Shown here: piece after piece, positions 7,873 through 16,174 of the stretch
Layout: the number at the start of each line of letters is the position of its first letter
Position numbering within the stretch: position 1 is the stretch's first letter
Origin: Clostridium sp. CAG:253
GTDB taxonomy: Bacteria; Bacillota; Clostridia; Lachnospirales; Lachnospiraceae
Direction: 5' to 3'
Length of the DNA: 56,311 bases
Assembly (NCBI GenBank): GCA_000436755.1
Contig: FR887342.1
Location: 109,442-165,752 of the forward strand
The notes under the pieces: model-generated
The model's database searches: none
Told to the model about the DNA's origin: nothing
Seen by the model: the letters and a program-made list of their open reading frames with translations, nothing else
Made by a program: the position numbers and the translations under genes

Positions 7873-8874
7873 GTGATATTTATTTCATGTACTATTAAAG
7901 AACTTGCAAAAGCATGTGGTGTTTCGGAGGGGACAGTTGACAGAGCTGTTAATAACAGGAGTGGTATAAAGGAAAGTACTAAAAAGCGTATTCTTGAAAT
8001 GGCAGAACAGATGGATTACAGACCGAATCATCTGGCAAAAAGCCTTGCAACGGGAATTACCAAAACGCTTGGAATAGTGTCAGTAGATTTAAGTAATAAC
8101 TTTTTTGCACTTCTTGTAGAGAGTATTGAGCAGACAGCGAGAGAACATGGATATTTTGTGAATCTTGCTTTATCTCATAATGACCCGGAAAAAGAGATGG
8201 AAGCCATAAGGTATATGGCAGAGCGCAGAGTTGATGGGATTATTTTGTTTCCGTTGGGAAAAGGAGCGCAGTTCAGTTCTTTTTTAAAGAAACTAAATAT
8301 CCCGATAGTTACTATCTACAACAGAATTGAGTGTGATTTTGTGCATGTGGATGTTGACTGCCGTCTGATTATGAGAAATGTTGTTTCTTATCTTGCTGGA
8401 AAAGGTTACAATGAAATGATATATATTGACCCTCATTTTCAGAATATGAAATCGAGGGGAATCAATGTCTTTTCTATAGAACAGCGCCGTATAGGTTATC
8501 TTGAGGGAATAGACCATGAAAAGCTTGGAGAGAGTAATATTCTTGAAGATATGGACGAGAAGCAGCTTGTAGATATAGCTAAAAGAAAAGACGGCAAGAG
8601 AAAAGTTTTTATATGCAGAAACGATACCCCGGCAGTAAGGCTTATGACAATATTTAGAAAAAATAATATCAAAGTTCCGGAGGATGTAGGTATTATAGGT
8701 TTTGATAATATTGCCATACTTGATAATATGTCACCGAGGCTTACATCGGTTGACTGTAATATAAAAACGACCGGGCGTAAAGCTACGACGAATCTTATAA
8801 GAATGATAAACGGTGAAAAAGATATAAGAGACTGCGTTGTTGATTATAATATTGTTGAGGGCGAGACACTTTAA
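7873..8874 (+). CDS. LacI/GalR-family transcriptional regulator
   Basis: About 333 residues. The N-terminal helix-turn-helix (IKELAKACGVSEGTVDRAVNNRSGI) and the hinge helix region (YRPNHLAKSLATG) are typical of LacI/GalR. The rest is a periplasmic-binding-protein-like effector domain with GIVSVDLSNNFFALLVESIEQ and the late VPEDVGIIGFDN motif. The effector is presumably a small sugar-like molecule and cannot be told from the sequence. The start is odd. GTG at 7873 lies inside the ribosome site AGAGGTGATA itself, and the only nearby ATG (7887) is out of frame. Translation may therefore begin at an in-frame ATT (7879 or 7882), removing two or three residues before the helix-turn-helix. Operator copies in front of this gene and of the exporter genes suggest that it controls both. 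Confidence 0.88.
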   Translation: MIFISCTIKELAKACGVSEGTVDRAVNNRSGIKESTKKRILEMAEQMDYRPNHLAKSLATGITKTLGIVSVDLSNNFFALLVESIEQTAREHGYFVNLALSHNDPEKEMEAIRYMAERRVDGIILFPLGKGAQFSSFLKKLNIPIVTIYNRIECDFVHVDVDCRLIMRNVVSYLAGKGYNEMIYIDPHFQNMKSRGINVFSIEQRRIGYLEGIDHEKLGESNILEDMDEKQLVDIAKRKDGKRKVFICRNDTPAVRLMTIFRKNNIKVPEDVGIIGFDNIAILDNMSPRLTSVDCNIKTTGRKATTNLIRMINGEKDIRDCVVDYNIVEGETL

Positions 8875-8880
8875 AAATAA

Positions 8881-8980
8881 AGAGGATAGGTAAATAAATA
8901 GATTATTATATGACACAAATTATAAAATGTGTCAAAGAATATTTATTCTTAAAAAATATATATTTATTTACCTACCCTCT
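8881..8980. repeat. 100-bp branched inverted repeat between regulator and exporter
   Basis: Outer arms 8881-8900 and 8961-8980 pair over 20 bp with one mismatch. Inside are two further hairpins: TGACAC/GTGTCA (8911-8916 with 8929-8934) and AAGAAT/ATTCTT (8935-8940 with 8945-8950). As RNA this would fold into a three-way junction. It begins 7 bp after the regulator's stop codon and ends 15 bp before the second operator. No T tract follows, so it is not a classic terminator. It could end the regulator transcript, act as a leader element, or be a relic of a small mobile repeat. Confidence 0.6.
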
Positions 8981-8995
8981 TAAAACGAGATAAAA

Positions 8996-9011
8996 TCGTG
9001 TACGCACACGA
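8996..9011. promoter_or_regulatory. LacI-type operator, copy 2 (ABC exporter genes)
   Basis: This is an exact copy of the 16-bp palindrome TCGTGTACGCACACGA found at 7839, 49 bp before the exporter's start codon. The preceding GATAAAAT (8989-8996) resembles a -10 box and overlaps the operator by one base; a matching -35 box would fall in the arm of the inverted repeat and is weak. Binding here should block transcription of the two exporter genes. Confidence 0.7.
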
Positions 9012-9059
9012 TAAGACTCTCAGACAAAAATAAAACTAAAAAGAAAGGTAAGAACAGAA

Positions 9060-10847
9060 ATGGATGCGATAAAATTTGGTTTTAAATATTGGAAAAAGTA
9101 TATTGTGGCGGCGGTTATTTTACAGATAGTAAGTTTTCTGGCAATTATTGCTGACCTGCTTATTCCGTTTGTATCGGAACTTTTTGTTGATTTTGTAATT
9201 ATGGATAATGACAGTGAGGCGAGCGGTGTTTTTGCATTTCTGATAGATGGTGATTATGGTAAGAGACACAGTTTTGAATTGTTTTTCAACATTGCGTTTG
9301 TCTTTTTGGCATTGCTTGTTTTTCGTCTTATATTCATATATATAAAAAATACCATGCTTGAAAAATATGCATTGAAATTTGAGACTGATTTAAGGGTTGT
9401 AACTTTTGACAAGCTTATGCAGTTAGACAGCCAGACGGTGTCAGAATATAACACGGGAGAACTTCTTACAACACTTCATACTGATACCATAATGATGAAA
9501 GATTTGTTTGGAAGAATAATACCGGGAATGTTTGACAGTATGTTTGTATTAGGGGTGTGTACCATGCTTCTTACATCAATAAATGTAACACTTCTGATAA
9601 TTCCTGTACTTCTTGCACCTTTTTTTGTAGTTGCTCTTTTGAAGTTCAGAAAGAAAGCGCAGAAGAATTACAGGGATATAAGAAGCAGCAATAGTAATAT
9701 GAATCTTACGGTTCAGGAAAATATTGAAGCTGTCAGACTTGTGAGGTCGTTTACAAATGAGGGGCGTGAAAAGGAAAAGTTTGATAAATCAAACATGAAT
9801 ATGAAAAATTCATATATAAATCAGGTTAAACTTTCAGCGGGTTTTGAAGTTATATTCAGTTCGATAAAGCAGGCTGCCTATATAGGCACTATAGCTTTAT
9901 GTGCCATTCTTGTTATAAAAGGTCAGATGCTGGTTGGATTTCTGGTAGCAGCATCCGGTTATGTTATGAAGATTATGGATCATGTGTCACAGATAAACAA
10001 TATGCTTTTCCAGATGCAGCAGCAGATTGTTGCGGGGGACAAGATAAGAAGTTTTATGGCATGTGAAACAAAAATAAAGGATGGCACATATTCTGCGAAA
10101 AATATTGATAAGCCAGATATAGAATTTAAAAATGTAACTTTAGAACTTGGCGGTAAAAAAGTTCTTGATGATGTAACGCTGTCTGTGCCGTATGGAAAGA
10201 AGGTTGGTGTTGTAGGAGCAACAGGAAGCGGAAAGAGCATTTTTCTTAAATCGATGGTAAGAATAAATGATGTGAGTTCGGGACAGATAACGATGGATGG
10301 AAAAAATATAAAAGAGTACAAAACTGATGAACTGAGAGAAAAATTTTCTTATGTTTTTCAGGATGCATTTTTATTTTCAAATACAATAGACAGCAATATT
10401 GCATTTTCAAATCCCGATGTTGATGAAAAGACGGTTAGGGAATGTGCTAAGAGGGCAATGGCAGGCGATTTTATAAATGAACTTTCAGACGGCTATCAAA
10501 CCATAGTGGGTGAAAAGGGATTTGGACTTTCAGGAGGTCAAAAGCAGAGAGTATCTATCGCAAGAGCAATGTTAAAGGATGCACCGGTATTTGTATTTGA
10601 TGACTCAACAAGTGCACTGGATGCGGAAACAGAAAAGAAACTTCTTGAAAATCTGAGAAAATATTATAAGGAAAAAACTATTTTTATTGCTGCACACAAA
10701 ATGTCCTCTGTTATTGATTGTGACGAGATAATTTATTTAAGTAAAGGAAAGATTGTTGAGAGAGGGACATTTGATGAACTTATGAAACTTGACGGACATT
10801 TTGCAGATGTGTATAAGACACAGATGGCAAAGCAGACTGTAGCTTAA
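9060..10847 (+). CDS. ABC exporter half-transporter, subunit with degenerate ATP site
   Basis: A 595-residue fusion of a six-helix exporter membrane domain (residues about 15-320) and an ATPase domain. Seen in the ATPase part are Walker A GATGSGKS (about 383-390), signature LSGGQKQR (about 489), Walker B FVFDD followed by STSALD (about 511), and the switch histidine in AAHKMSS. The residue after the Walker B aspartate is Asp, not the catalytic Glu. The partner encoded 25 bp downstream has Glu there but a non-standard signature. This matches the asymmetric heterodimers of the LmrCD, BmrCD and TM287/288 type, where one of the two ATP sites is inactive. Substrates in that group are drugs, lipids or peptides; here the substrate is unknown. 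The ribosome site is AGAAAGG. The LacI-type operator before the gene predicts repression. Confidence 0.88.
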   Translation: MDAIKFGFKYWKKYIVAAVILQIVSFLAIIADLLIPFVSELFVDFVIMDNDSEASGVFAFLIDGDYGKRHSFELFFNIAFVFLALLVFRLIFIYIKNTMLEKYALKFETDLRVVTFDKLMQLDSQTVSEYNTGELLTTLHTDTIMMKDLFGRIIPGMFDSMFVLGVCTMLLTSINVTLLIIPVLLAPFFVVALLKFRKKAQKNYRDIRSSNSNMNLTVQENIEAVRLVRSFTNEGREKEKFDKSNMNMKNSYINQVKLSAGFEVIFSSIKQAAYIGTIALCAILVIKGQMLVGFLVAASGYVMKIMDHVSQINNMLFQMQQQIVAGDKIRSFMACETKIKDGTYSAKNIDKPDIEFKNVTLELGGKKVLDDVTLSVPYGKKVGVVGATGSGKSIFLKSMVRINDVSSGQITMDGKNIKEYKTDELREKFSYVFQDAFLFSNTIDSNIAFSNPDVDEKTVRECAKRAMAGDFINELSDGYQTIVGEKGFGLSGGQKQRVSIARAMLKDAPVFVFDDSTSALDAETEKKLLENLRKYYKEKTIFIAAHKMSSVIDCDEIIYLSKGKIVERGTFDELMKLDGHFADVYKTQMAKQTVA

Positions 10848-10872
10848 AAAATGAGTAGAAATGAGGATTGTT

Positions 10873-12642
10873 ATGGCTAAAAGGAATACATATTTTGAGG
10901 ATGAAGTTGTTCATAAAAAGATTGATATAAAACAATTTGGACGTATTTTAAAATACATTATGCCGTATAAACATATATTTATAATAGTAAGTGTACTTAT
11001 GCTTGTATCAGCTTGTACGGCTTTATTACCGCCAATGCTTTTGAGATATATAATAAATGATGTGGTTATCGGGAAAGATATGGCAAAGCTTTTTTATGTT
11101 GTGTGTGGTCTTATTTTTCTTGCGGCAACTGATATTGGGCTTACTTATGCACAGCAGAGAATGATGGGACAGATGGGACACAGCGTAATTGCTGACATGA
11201 GAAGAGATATTTTCTATAAACTGCAGGAACTTCCGTTTGAATATTTTGACAACAGACCTGACGGTAAAATAGTTGTGCGTGTGACAGATTATATAAATGA
11301 TCTCGCTAACTTTTTTACAAATTATGTTGTAATGTTTTTAGTTTACCTTGTAAAAATAGTTATAGTTACGATATTTATGCTTTCACTCAGTCCTGAGCTT
11401 ACATTGATTGTAGCGTGTACCACAATTCCGATGATGACGTTGGTTTTGCTGCTGAGATATAAAATAAGAAGGAGATTTGCATGGCACAGAGCAAAACTTT
11501 CAAATCGTTCTGCATTTCTTATTGAAACCATAATGGGAGAAAAAATTGTAAAGAACTATAACAGGGTAAAGAAAAATAAAGAGATATATGAAGATTTACA
11601 TAACCAGAGTGTTAATGTATGGTGGGGAATTGTTAAATTAAATAATTTAAATACGCCGATTGTTGAGATATTTTGGAATATTGGTACTCTTTGTCTTTAC
11701 GGAGTGGCACTTTACCTTATATTAAATGGAAGCAGTCACGTTGATGCGGGAACAGTAGTCGCATTCATAAGTTATATGGGACTTTTTAGCGGACCACTGA
11801 CCCAGATAGCTATAATAATACAGCAATTGGCACAGGTAAGTTCAAATCTTGAGCAGGTATTTGACACAATAGACTACGAAGTAGACATAAAAGATGAAGA
11901 AGGGGACGTTTCTCTGAAAAATGTAAGGGGGCAGGTAGATTTTGACAATGTTACATTTTCATATGAGGATGATATAAATATCCTTGAAAATGTTAATCTT
12001 CATGTAAAACCGGGAGAGACAATTGCACTTGTAGGACCTACAGGGGCAGGAAAAACAACAATCATAAATCTGATTACGAGATTTTATGATGTGACAGGTG
12101 GTTCGGTTAAAATAGACGGAAATGATGTGAGAAAGGTAACACTGGAGTCGCTTAGAGAAGAAGTTGGAGTTTTGATGCAGGACCCGTTTATATTTAAGGG
12201 AAGTGTTATGGAAAACATAAGATATGGAAGGCTTGATGCAACAGACGGGGAATGCATAAATGCGGCAAAATATATTTATGCCGATGAATTTATAGAAAGA
12301 CTTCCTAATGGATATGACGAGGAACTGGAAGAAAGAGGCGAAGGGCTTTCAGCAGGTGAAAAACAGCTTATCAGTTTTGCCAGAATAATTCTTAAAAATC
12401 CGTCAGTCATAATACTTGATGAGGCAACAAGTTCGATAGACACGGAAACAGAGAATATGATACAGAAAGCACTTGACGTAATATTATCGGAAAAAACTGC
12501 ATTTATCGTCGCACACAGACTGTCAACAATAAGGAATGCAGACAGAATTCTTTACATAGCAGACAAAGGAATTGCGGAAGAAGGAAACCATGAGGAACTG
12601 ATGGAAAAGAAGGGGCTTTACTACCGATTGAATGTGCGCTGA
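10873..12642 (+). CDS. ABC exporter half-transporter, catalytic partner subunit
   Basis: 589 residues from the ATG at 10873. An earlier ATG at 10861 is less likely because the only good ribosome site, GAGGA at 10863-10867, lies between the two. The layout is a membrane domain with six helices followed by an ATPase domain. Motifs are Walker A GPTGAGKT (about 388-395), signature LSAGEKQL (about 491, not the usual LSGGQ), Walker B IILDEATSS with the catalytic Glu, and the switch histidine in VAHRLSTI. Its degenerate signature and the preceding protein's degenerate Walker B belong to the same composite ATP site, as in known heterodimers. The 25-bp gap shows that it is co-transcribed with the first subunit. 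No terminator is evident before the next gene. Confidence 0.88.
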   Translation: MAKRNTYFEDEVVHKKIDIKQFGRILKYIMPYKHIFIIVSVLMLVSACTALLPPMLLRYIINDVVIGKDMAKLFYVVCGLIFLAATDIGLTYAQQRMMGQMGHSVIADMRRDIFYKLQELPFEYFDNRPDGKIVVRVTDYINDLANFFTNYVVMFLVYLVKIVIVTIFMLSLSPELTLIVACTTIPMMTLVLLLRYKIRRRFAWHRAKLSNRSAFLIETIMGEKIVKNYNRVKKNKEIYEDLHNQSVNVWWGIVKLNNLNTPIVEIFWNIGTLCLYGVALYLILNGSSHVDAGTVVAFISYMGLFSGPLTQIAIIIQQLAQVSSNLEQVFDTIDYEVDIKDEEGDVSLKNVRGQVDFDNVTFSYEDDINILENVNLHVKPGETIALVGPTGAGKTTIINLITRFYDVTGGSVKIDGNDVRKVTLESLREEVGVLMQDPFIFKGSVMENIRYGRLDATDGECINAAKYIYADEFIERLPNGYDEELEERGEGLSAGEKQLISFARIILKNPSVIILDEATSSIDTETENMIQKALDVILSEKTAFIVAHRLSTIRNADRILYIADKGIAEEGNHEELMEKKGLYYRLNVR

Positions 12643-12653
12643 TAGAATTACAA

Positions 12654-12682
12654 TTGAAATAAATTTAACTATGTGTTATATT
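12654..12682 (+). promoter_or_regulatory. Promoter of the LTA-synthase-like gene
   Basis: TTGAAA (12654-12659) and TATATT (12677-12682) are spaced by 17 bp, 40 bp before the start codon. The envelope genes that follow therefore need not depend on the exporter promoter. Confidence 0.65.
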
Positions 12683-12722
12683 AAACTCTGTTTGAAAATA
12701 TTTTTAAAGAGGGTGCGAATAC

Positions 12723-14669
12723 ATGGGTTCTTTTGGTTTTAAGAGAAGACACGGTCTTAGTTTTTATGGAATGGGACATGCTTCAAATACGGAAAATAAA
12801 AGCAGAGGTGGATTTTTTGACTTTTTAGTTTGGCATAAGAGTGAAATCATTATGTTTCTGCCATTTTTTGTGATGGATTTAAGTCTTAGGATTATGGGAC
12901 ATCAAATAGAGTTTTACCCGGCATATTATCTTCAGCCGAATTTGTTTACTATAATATGGGTGGGACTTTTTATTGCGGTTACAAAATATCTAAAAGGTAT
13001 TTTTGGAAAAATTTTTTACTGGCTTATATTTATCATAAGTTTTATTATGTTTTTGACAAACGCGATATATTATCCGCTTACTTCGTTTTATTTTAATTTT
13101 TCACTTTTGGAACTTGCAAGTGAGGGAAGTTCTTATATAGGTGATACGATAAAGCATACACCGGTGTATGTATATATAATCGCACTGATTGTTGTTGTAC
13201 TTGCGGTTGCCGCCACGATAAATATGAAAAAGAGTGAGAAATTTCAGGGCAGAAAGCTGCTGATTTCGTTTATCGTATTTATATGCCTGCATCTGCTTAT
13301 TCCTGTTACTATGGGAAGCGGCAACAAAAATCTCAGGTGGAACAGCTTTAAGAAAGCGAGAAATGTATACAATGAGTTCAGTGATTCAAATAAGAGTATG
13401 AAAGTTTCAGGTCTTTATGAATATACTGTAAGAAATTTTTACATTACATTTCTAAAACCTAAGGAAAAGATAAGTGACAGTGACAAAAAGTTTTTGAAAA
13501 ACATATATGAAGCGAAGGATGATAAAAAGCCGAATGATTATACAGGTTTGTTTAAAGGTAAGAATGTAATATTTTTACAGCTTGAGGGTATGGATGAGTG
13601 GCTTCTTACAAAGAAGAATACGCCAAATTTATATAAGCTTAAAAATGAGTCTGTTGATTTTACAAATCATTTTTCGATATATACGGGAGGCGGTTCAACC
13701 TTTAACTCTGAGTTTGCCGTAAATACAGGTTTTACAACTCCTATATCGTATAATGAAAATGTGTATACATTTAATAAAAATACATTTAATAATACGATGG
13801 CAAAGCTGTTTAAAAATCAGGGATATGCTGTAAATGCGTTTCATATGAACAGCAGTGAGTTTTATTCGAGAGGAATAAATTATAGAAGCTGGGGTTACGA
13901 CAATTATTATGGTCTTAAAGATATACTTGACAGCAAAGATAAAGAAGATTTGAGTTATGAGCTTGACAGAAAGCTTATTGAGAATAAGACTTTCTATAAC
14001 AAGATGTTTAAGCAAAATGATAAGTTTGTGGATTACATTATCTCATATACACCGCATACGCCATTCACAACCGAAAAAGAGGTTGGAAAACTTGTTGCAG
14101 AGATGAAATATGGAAAAGGGAAGGTTCCAAAACTTTCGGAGGAACAGGTTGCTGACCTCATGGTAGGAGAAACCGATTATATGGTTGGTCTGCTGATTCA
14201 GGCATTAAAGGATAATAATCTTTATGACAATACTGTTATAGTGGCATATGCAGACCACTATCTTTATACAATAAACGATAAGTCGGTTCTTGATAAGTAC
14301 AAGGAGACAGACAACAATCTTATAAACCGTACACCGTTTTTTATATGGAGCAGTGATGTAAAATCTCAGAAGATTGATAAGGCAAATATGCAGATGAATA
14401 TTCTGCCGACGGTGTTAAATCTTTTTGGAATTGATTACAACAGTAATTATTATATAGGAAAGGATATTCTTTCTGATGATTACGAACCGCTGGCATTTTT
14501 CTCGGATTCAAGCTGGTATGACGGAAATGCATATGTATCTGACGCAAAGGTGACAAACGGTGCGAAGATATCTGAGGATGAAGTAGAAAAGAAAAGTAAA
14601 ACAGTTGAAGAACTTATAAAGAAAAATGACCTTACATTAAAGTATGACTTTTTGAAAGATTATAAATAG
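12723..14669 (+). CDS. LTA-synthase-like membrane phosphoglycerol transferase (sulfatase fold)
   Basis: A 648-residue membrane enzyme. The N-terminal third has about five membrane helices (including EIIMFLPFFVMDLSL, LFTIIWVGLFIAV, IFYWLIFIISFIMFL and VYVYIIALIVVVLAVAA). The outer C-terminal part is a sulfatase/alkaline-phosphatase fold. Metal and catalytic motifs can be matched to LtaS: an acidic LQLEGMDEW (about 286), a nucleophile region GGGSTFNSEF with the likely catalytic Thr at about 325, and YADHY (about 509-513) with the Asp-His metal pair. LtaS enzymes move glycerol phosphate from phosphatidylglycerol to a growing teichoic chain; relatives decorate glycans with phosphoglycerol. Which of these applies is open. 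A glycosyltransferase gene follows 45 bp later, consistent with a shared polymer. Confidence 0.82.
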   Translation: MGSFGFKRRHGLSFYGMGHASNTENKSRGGFFDFLVWHKSEIIMFLPFFVMDLSLRIMGHQIEFYPAYYLQPNLFTIIWVGLFIAVTKYLKGIFGKIFYWLIFIISFIMFLTNAIYYPLTSFYFNFSLLELASEGSSYIGDTIKHTPVYVYIIALIVVVLAVAATINMKKSEKFQGRKLLISFIVFICLHLLIPVTMGSGNKNLRWNSFKKARNVYNEFSDSNKSMKVSGLYEYTVRNFYITFLKPKEKISDSDKKFLKNIYEAKDDKKPNDYTGLFKGKNVIFLQLEGMDEWLLTKKNTPNLYKLKNESVDFTNHFSIYTGGGSTFNSEFAVNTGFTTPISYNENVYTFNKNTFNNTMAKLFKNQGYAVNAFHMNSSEFYSRGINYRSWGYDNYYGLKDILDSKDKEDLSYELDRKLIENKTFYNKMFKQNDKFVDYIISYTPHTPFTTEKEVGKLVAEMKYGKGKVPKLSEEQVADLMVGETDYMVGLLIQALKDNNLYDNTVIVAYADHYLYTINDKSVLDKYKETDNNLINRTPFFIWSSDVKSQKIDKANMQMNILPTVLNLFGIDYNSNYYIGKDILSDDYEPLAFFSDSSWYDGNAYVSDAKVTNGAKISEDEVEKKSKTVEELIKKNDLTLKYDFLKDYK

Positions 14670-14714
14670 AGAGACAGAGGTACAGTAACAGCAGGGAGTG
14701 GAGAAAAGAAAATA

Positions 14715-16172
14715 ATGAATATTATAAGCAACATAGCGCATTTTTTAGGGAATATTTATACACCGAGCCTGTTTTTATTTACAGCAATAGGTATGTTTAT
14801 GAAGATACTGAGTATACATGATGTTCCGTATATGATAATCGGGCTTTTTTGTACAAGAAAGTTTAAGCCGGCAAAGCACAATCACAAATATGCGGTGCTT
14901 ATTCCGGCAAGAAACGAAGAACCGGTTATAGGAAATCTTATTAACAGCATAAAGAAACAGGATTATCCGCAGGAGCTTATAACAATTTTCGTTGTTGCGG
15001 ATAACTGTACTGACAATACGGCAAAGATTGCAAGGGAACTCGGCGCAATCTGTTATGAACACAATAATCCTGATGAGAGAACAAAAGGTTTCGGTCTTAA
15101 ATACCTTTTTGAGCAGATTGAAAAAGATTATGGAATACAATCTTTTGAGGGATATTTTATTTTTGATTCGGACAATCTTTTAAAGAAAGACTATATTTCA
15201 AGAATGAATGACTCTTTCGATGCAGGTGAGAAGATAATCACATCGTACAGAAGTACAAAGAATCTGACGGAGGGATGGATTGCTTCGCTTTATGCGATTC
15301 ATTGGCTGCGCTCAATAAGACAGCGTCACAGAACAAGATCATTTCTGCATCTTGCGACGAATATTCAGGGAACGGGATTTCTGTTTGCAAATGAGATAGT
15401 AAAAGATGGATGGAAGTATACATCTCTTACTGAGGACAGGTCACTTACTGCTGACTGCGTGGTAAACGGATATGAGATTTCATACAACAATGATGCGATT
15501 TTTTATGATGAGCAGCCGACAAGTTTAAGAGTTGCATTGCGCCAGCGTTTAAGATGGGCAAAAGGACATCTTCAGGCTTTCGGCGAGAGCGGATGGGGAC
15601 TTTTCAAAAATATATTTATAGACAAAAACACTAAATGGGAAAAAGACGATACATGGTACAGATTTTTATGGCGTACTATAAGACACAGATTTATGTCGTT
15701 TGATACATTTGCCCAGCTTTTGCCAAAACAGATAGTTACGGCATTTAAGTGGATAGTCTGGAATTTGTTTTTGTTCCCGTTTACGATATACAATGCAGGC
15801 GGACAGATGTATATATTTAGAAATGGAACATGGCTTTCAAAACTTGTAAGACATTTTACGGGAAATGTTGTTGTGAATCTTGAACCGGGCTGGAAGTCAT
15901 ATGCTATATGTGTCCTGCTTGTAATCTGGATAAGATTTTTCTATAGAATTGGAATGTATCTTGCCAGCATATGGATGGCAATTTATATATTTATAATAGA
16001 AAGAAAACGTATACAAAAAGTAAGTTTTGGCAAAAAAGTTTTGTATTGTCTTACATGGCCGCTATATGACGTAATAGAACGCTATGTAAAATACATAGCG
16101 CTCTTTAAGAAAGTAGAGTGGAAACCTATTCCACATGAGAGTAAAATCACGATAGATGATATCGGACAGTAA
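14715..16172 (+). CDS. Membrane glycosyltransferase family 2, processive type
   Basis: 485 residues. An N-terminal membrane segment (about 10-45) is followed by a GT2 catalytic domain: PARNEEPVIGNLINSI, VADNCTDNT, the DxD-like FDSDN, TEDRSLTAD, and the QRLRW motif (Q-x-x-R-W) that marks processive, polymer-making or membrane-coupled GT2 enzymes. The C-terminal part has at least two more membrane helices (FKWIVWNLFLFPF and SYAICVLLVIWIRFF...IYIFII). The donor sugar is not readable from the sequence. It follows the LtaS-like gene at 45 bp with a GGGAGTGGAG ribosome site and is probably co-transcribed. Its stop codon is 2 bp from the end of the convergent DUF11 gene, leaving no room for a terminator between them. 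Confidence 0.82.
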   Translation: MNIISNIAHFLGNIYTPSLFLFTAIGMFMKILSIHDVPYMIIGLFCTRKFKPAKHNHKYAVLIPARNEEPVIGNLINSIKKQDYPQELITIFVVADNCTDNTAKIARELGAICYEHNNPDERTKGFGLKYLFEQIEKDYGIQSFEGYFIFDSDNLLKKDYISRMNDSFDAGEKIITSYRSTKNLTEGWIASLYAIHWLRSIRQRHRTRSFLHLATNIQGTGFLFANEIVKDGWKYTSLTEDRSLTADCVVNGYEISYNNDAIFYDEQPTSLRVALRQRLRWAKGHLQAFGESGWGLFKNIFIDKNTKWEKDDTWYRFLWRTIRHRFMSFDTFAQLLPKQIVTAFKWIVWNLFLFPFTIYNAGGQMYIFRNGTWLSKLVRHFTGNVVVNLEPGWKSYAICVLLVIWIRFFYRIGMYLASIWMAIYIFIIERKRIQKVSFGKKVLYCLTWPLYDVIERYVKYIALFKKVEWKPIPHESKITIDDIGQ

Positions 16173-16174
16173 TT

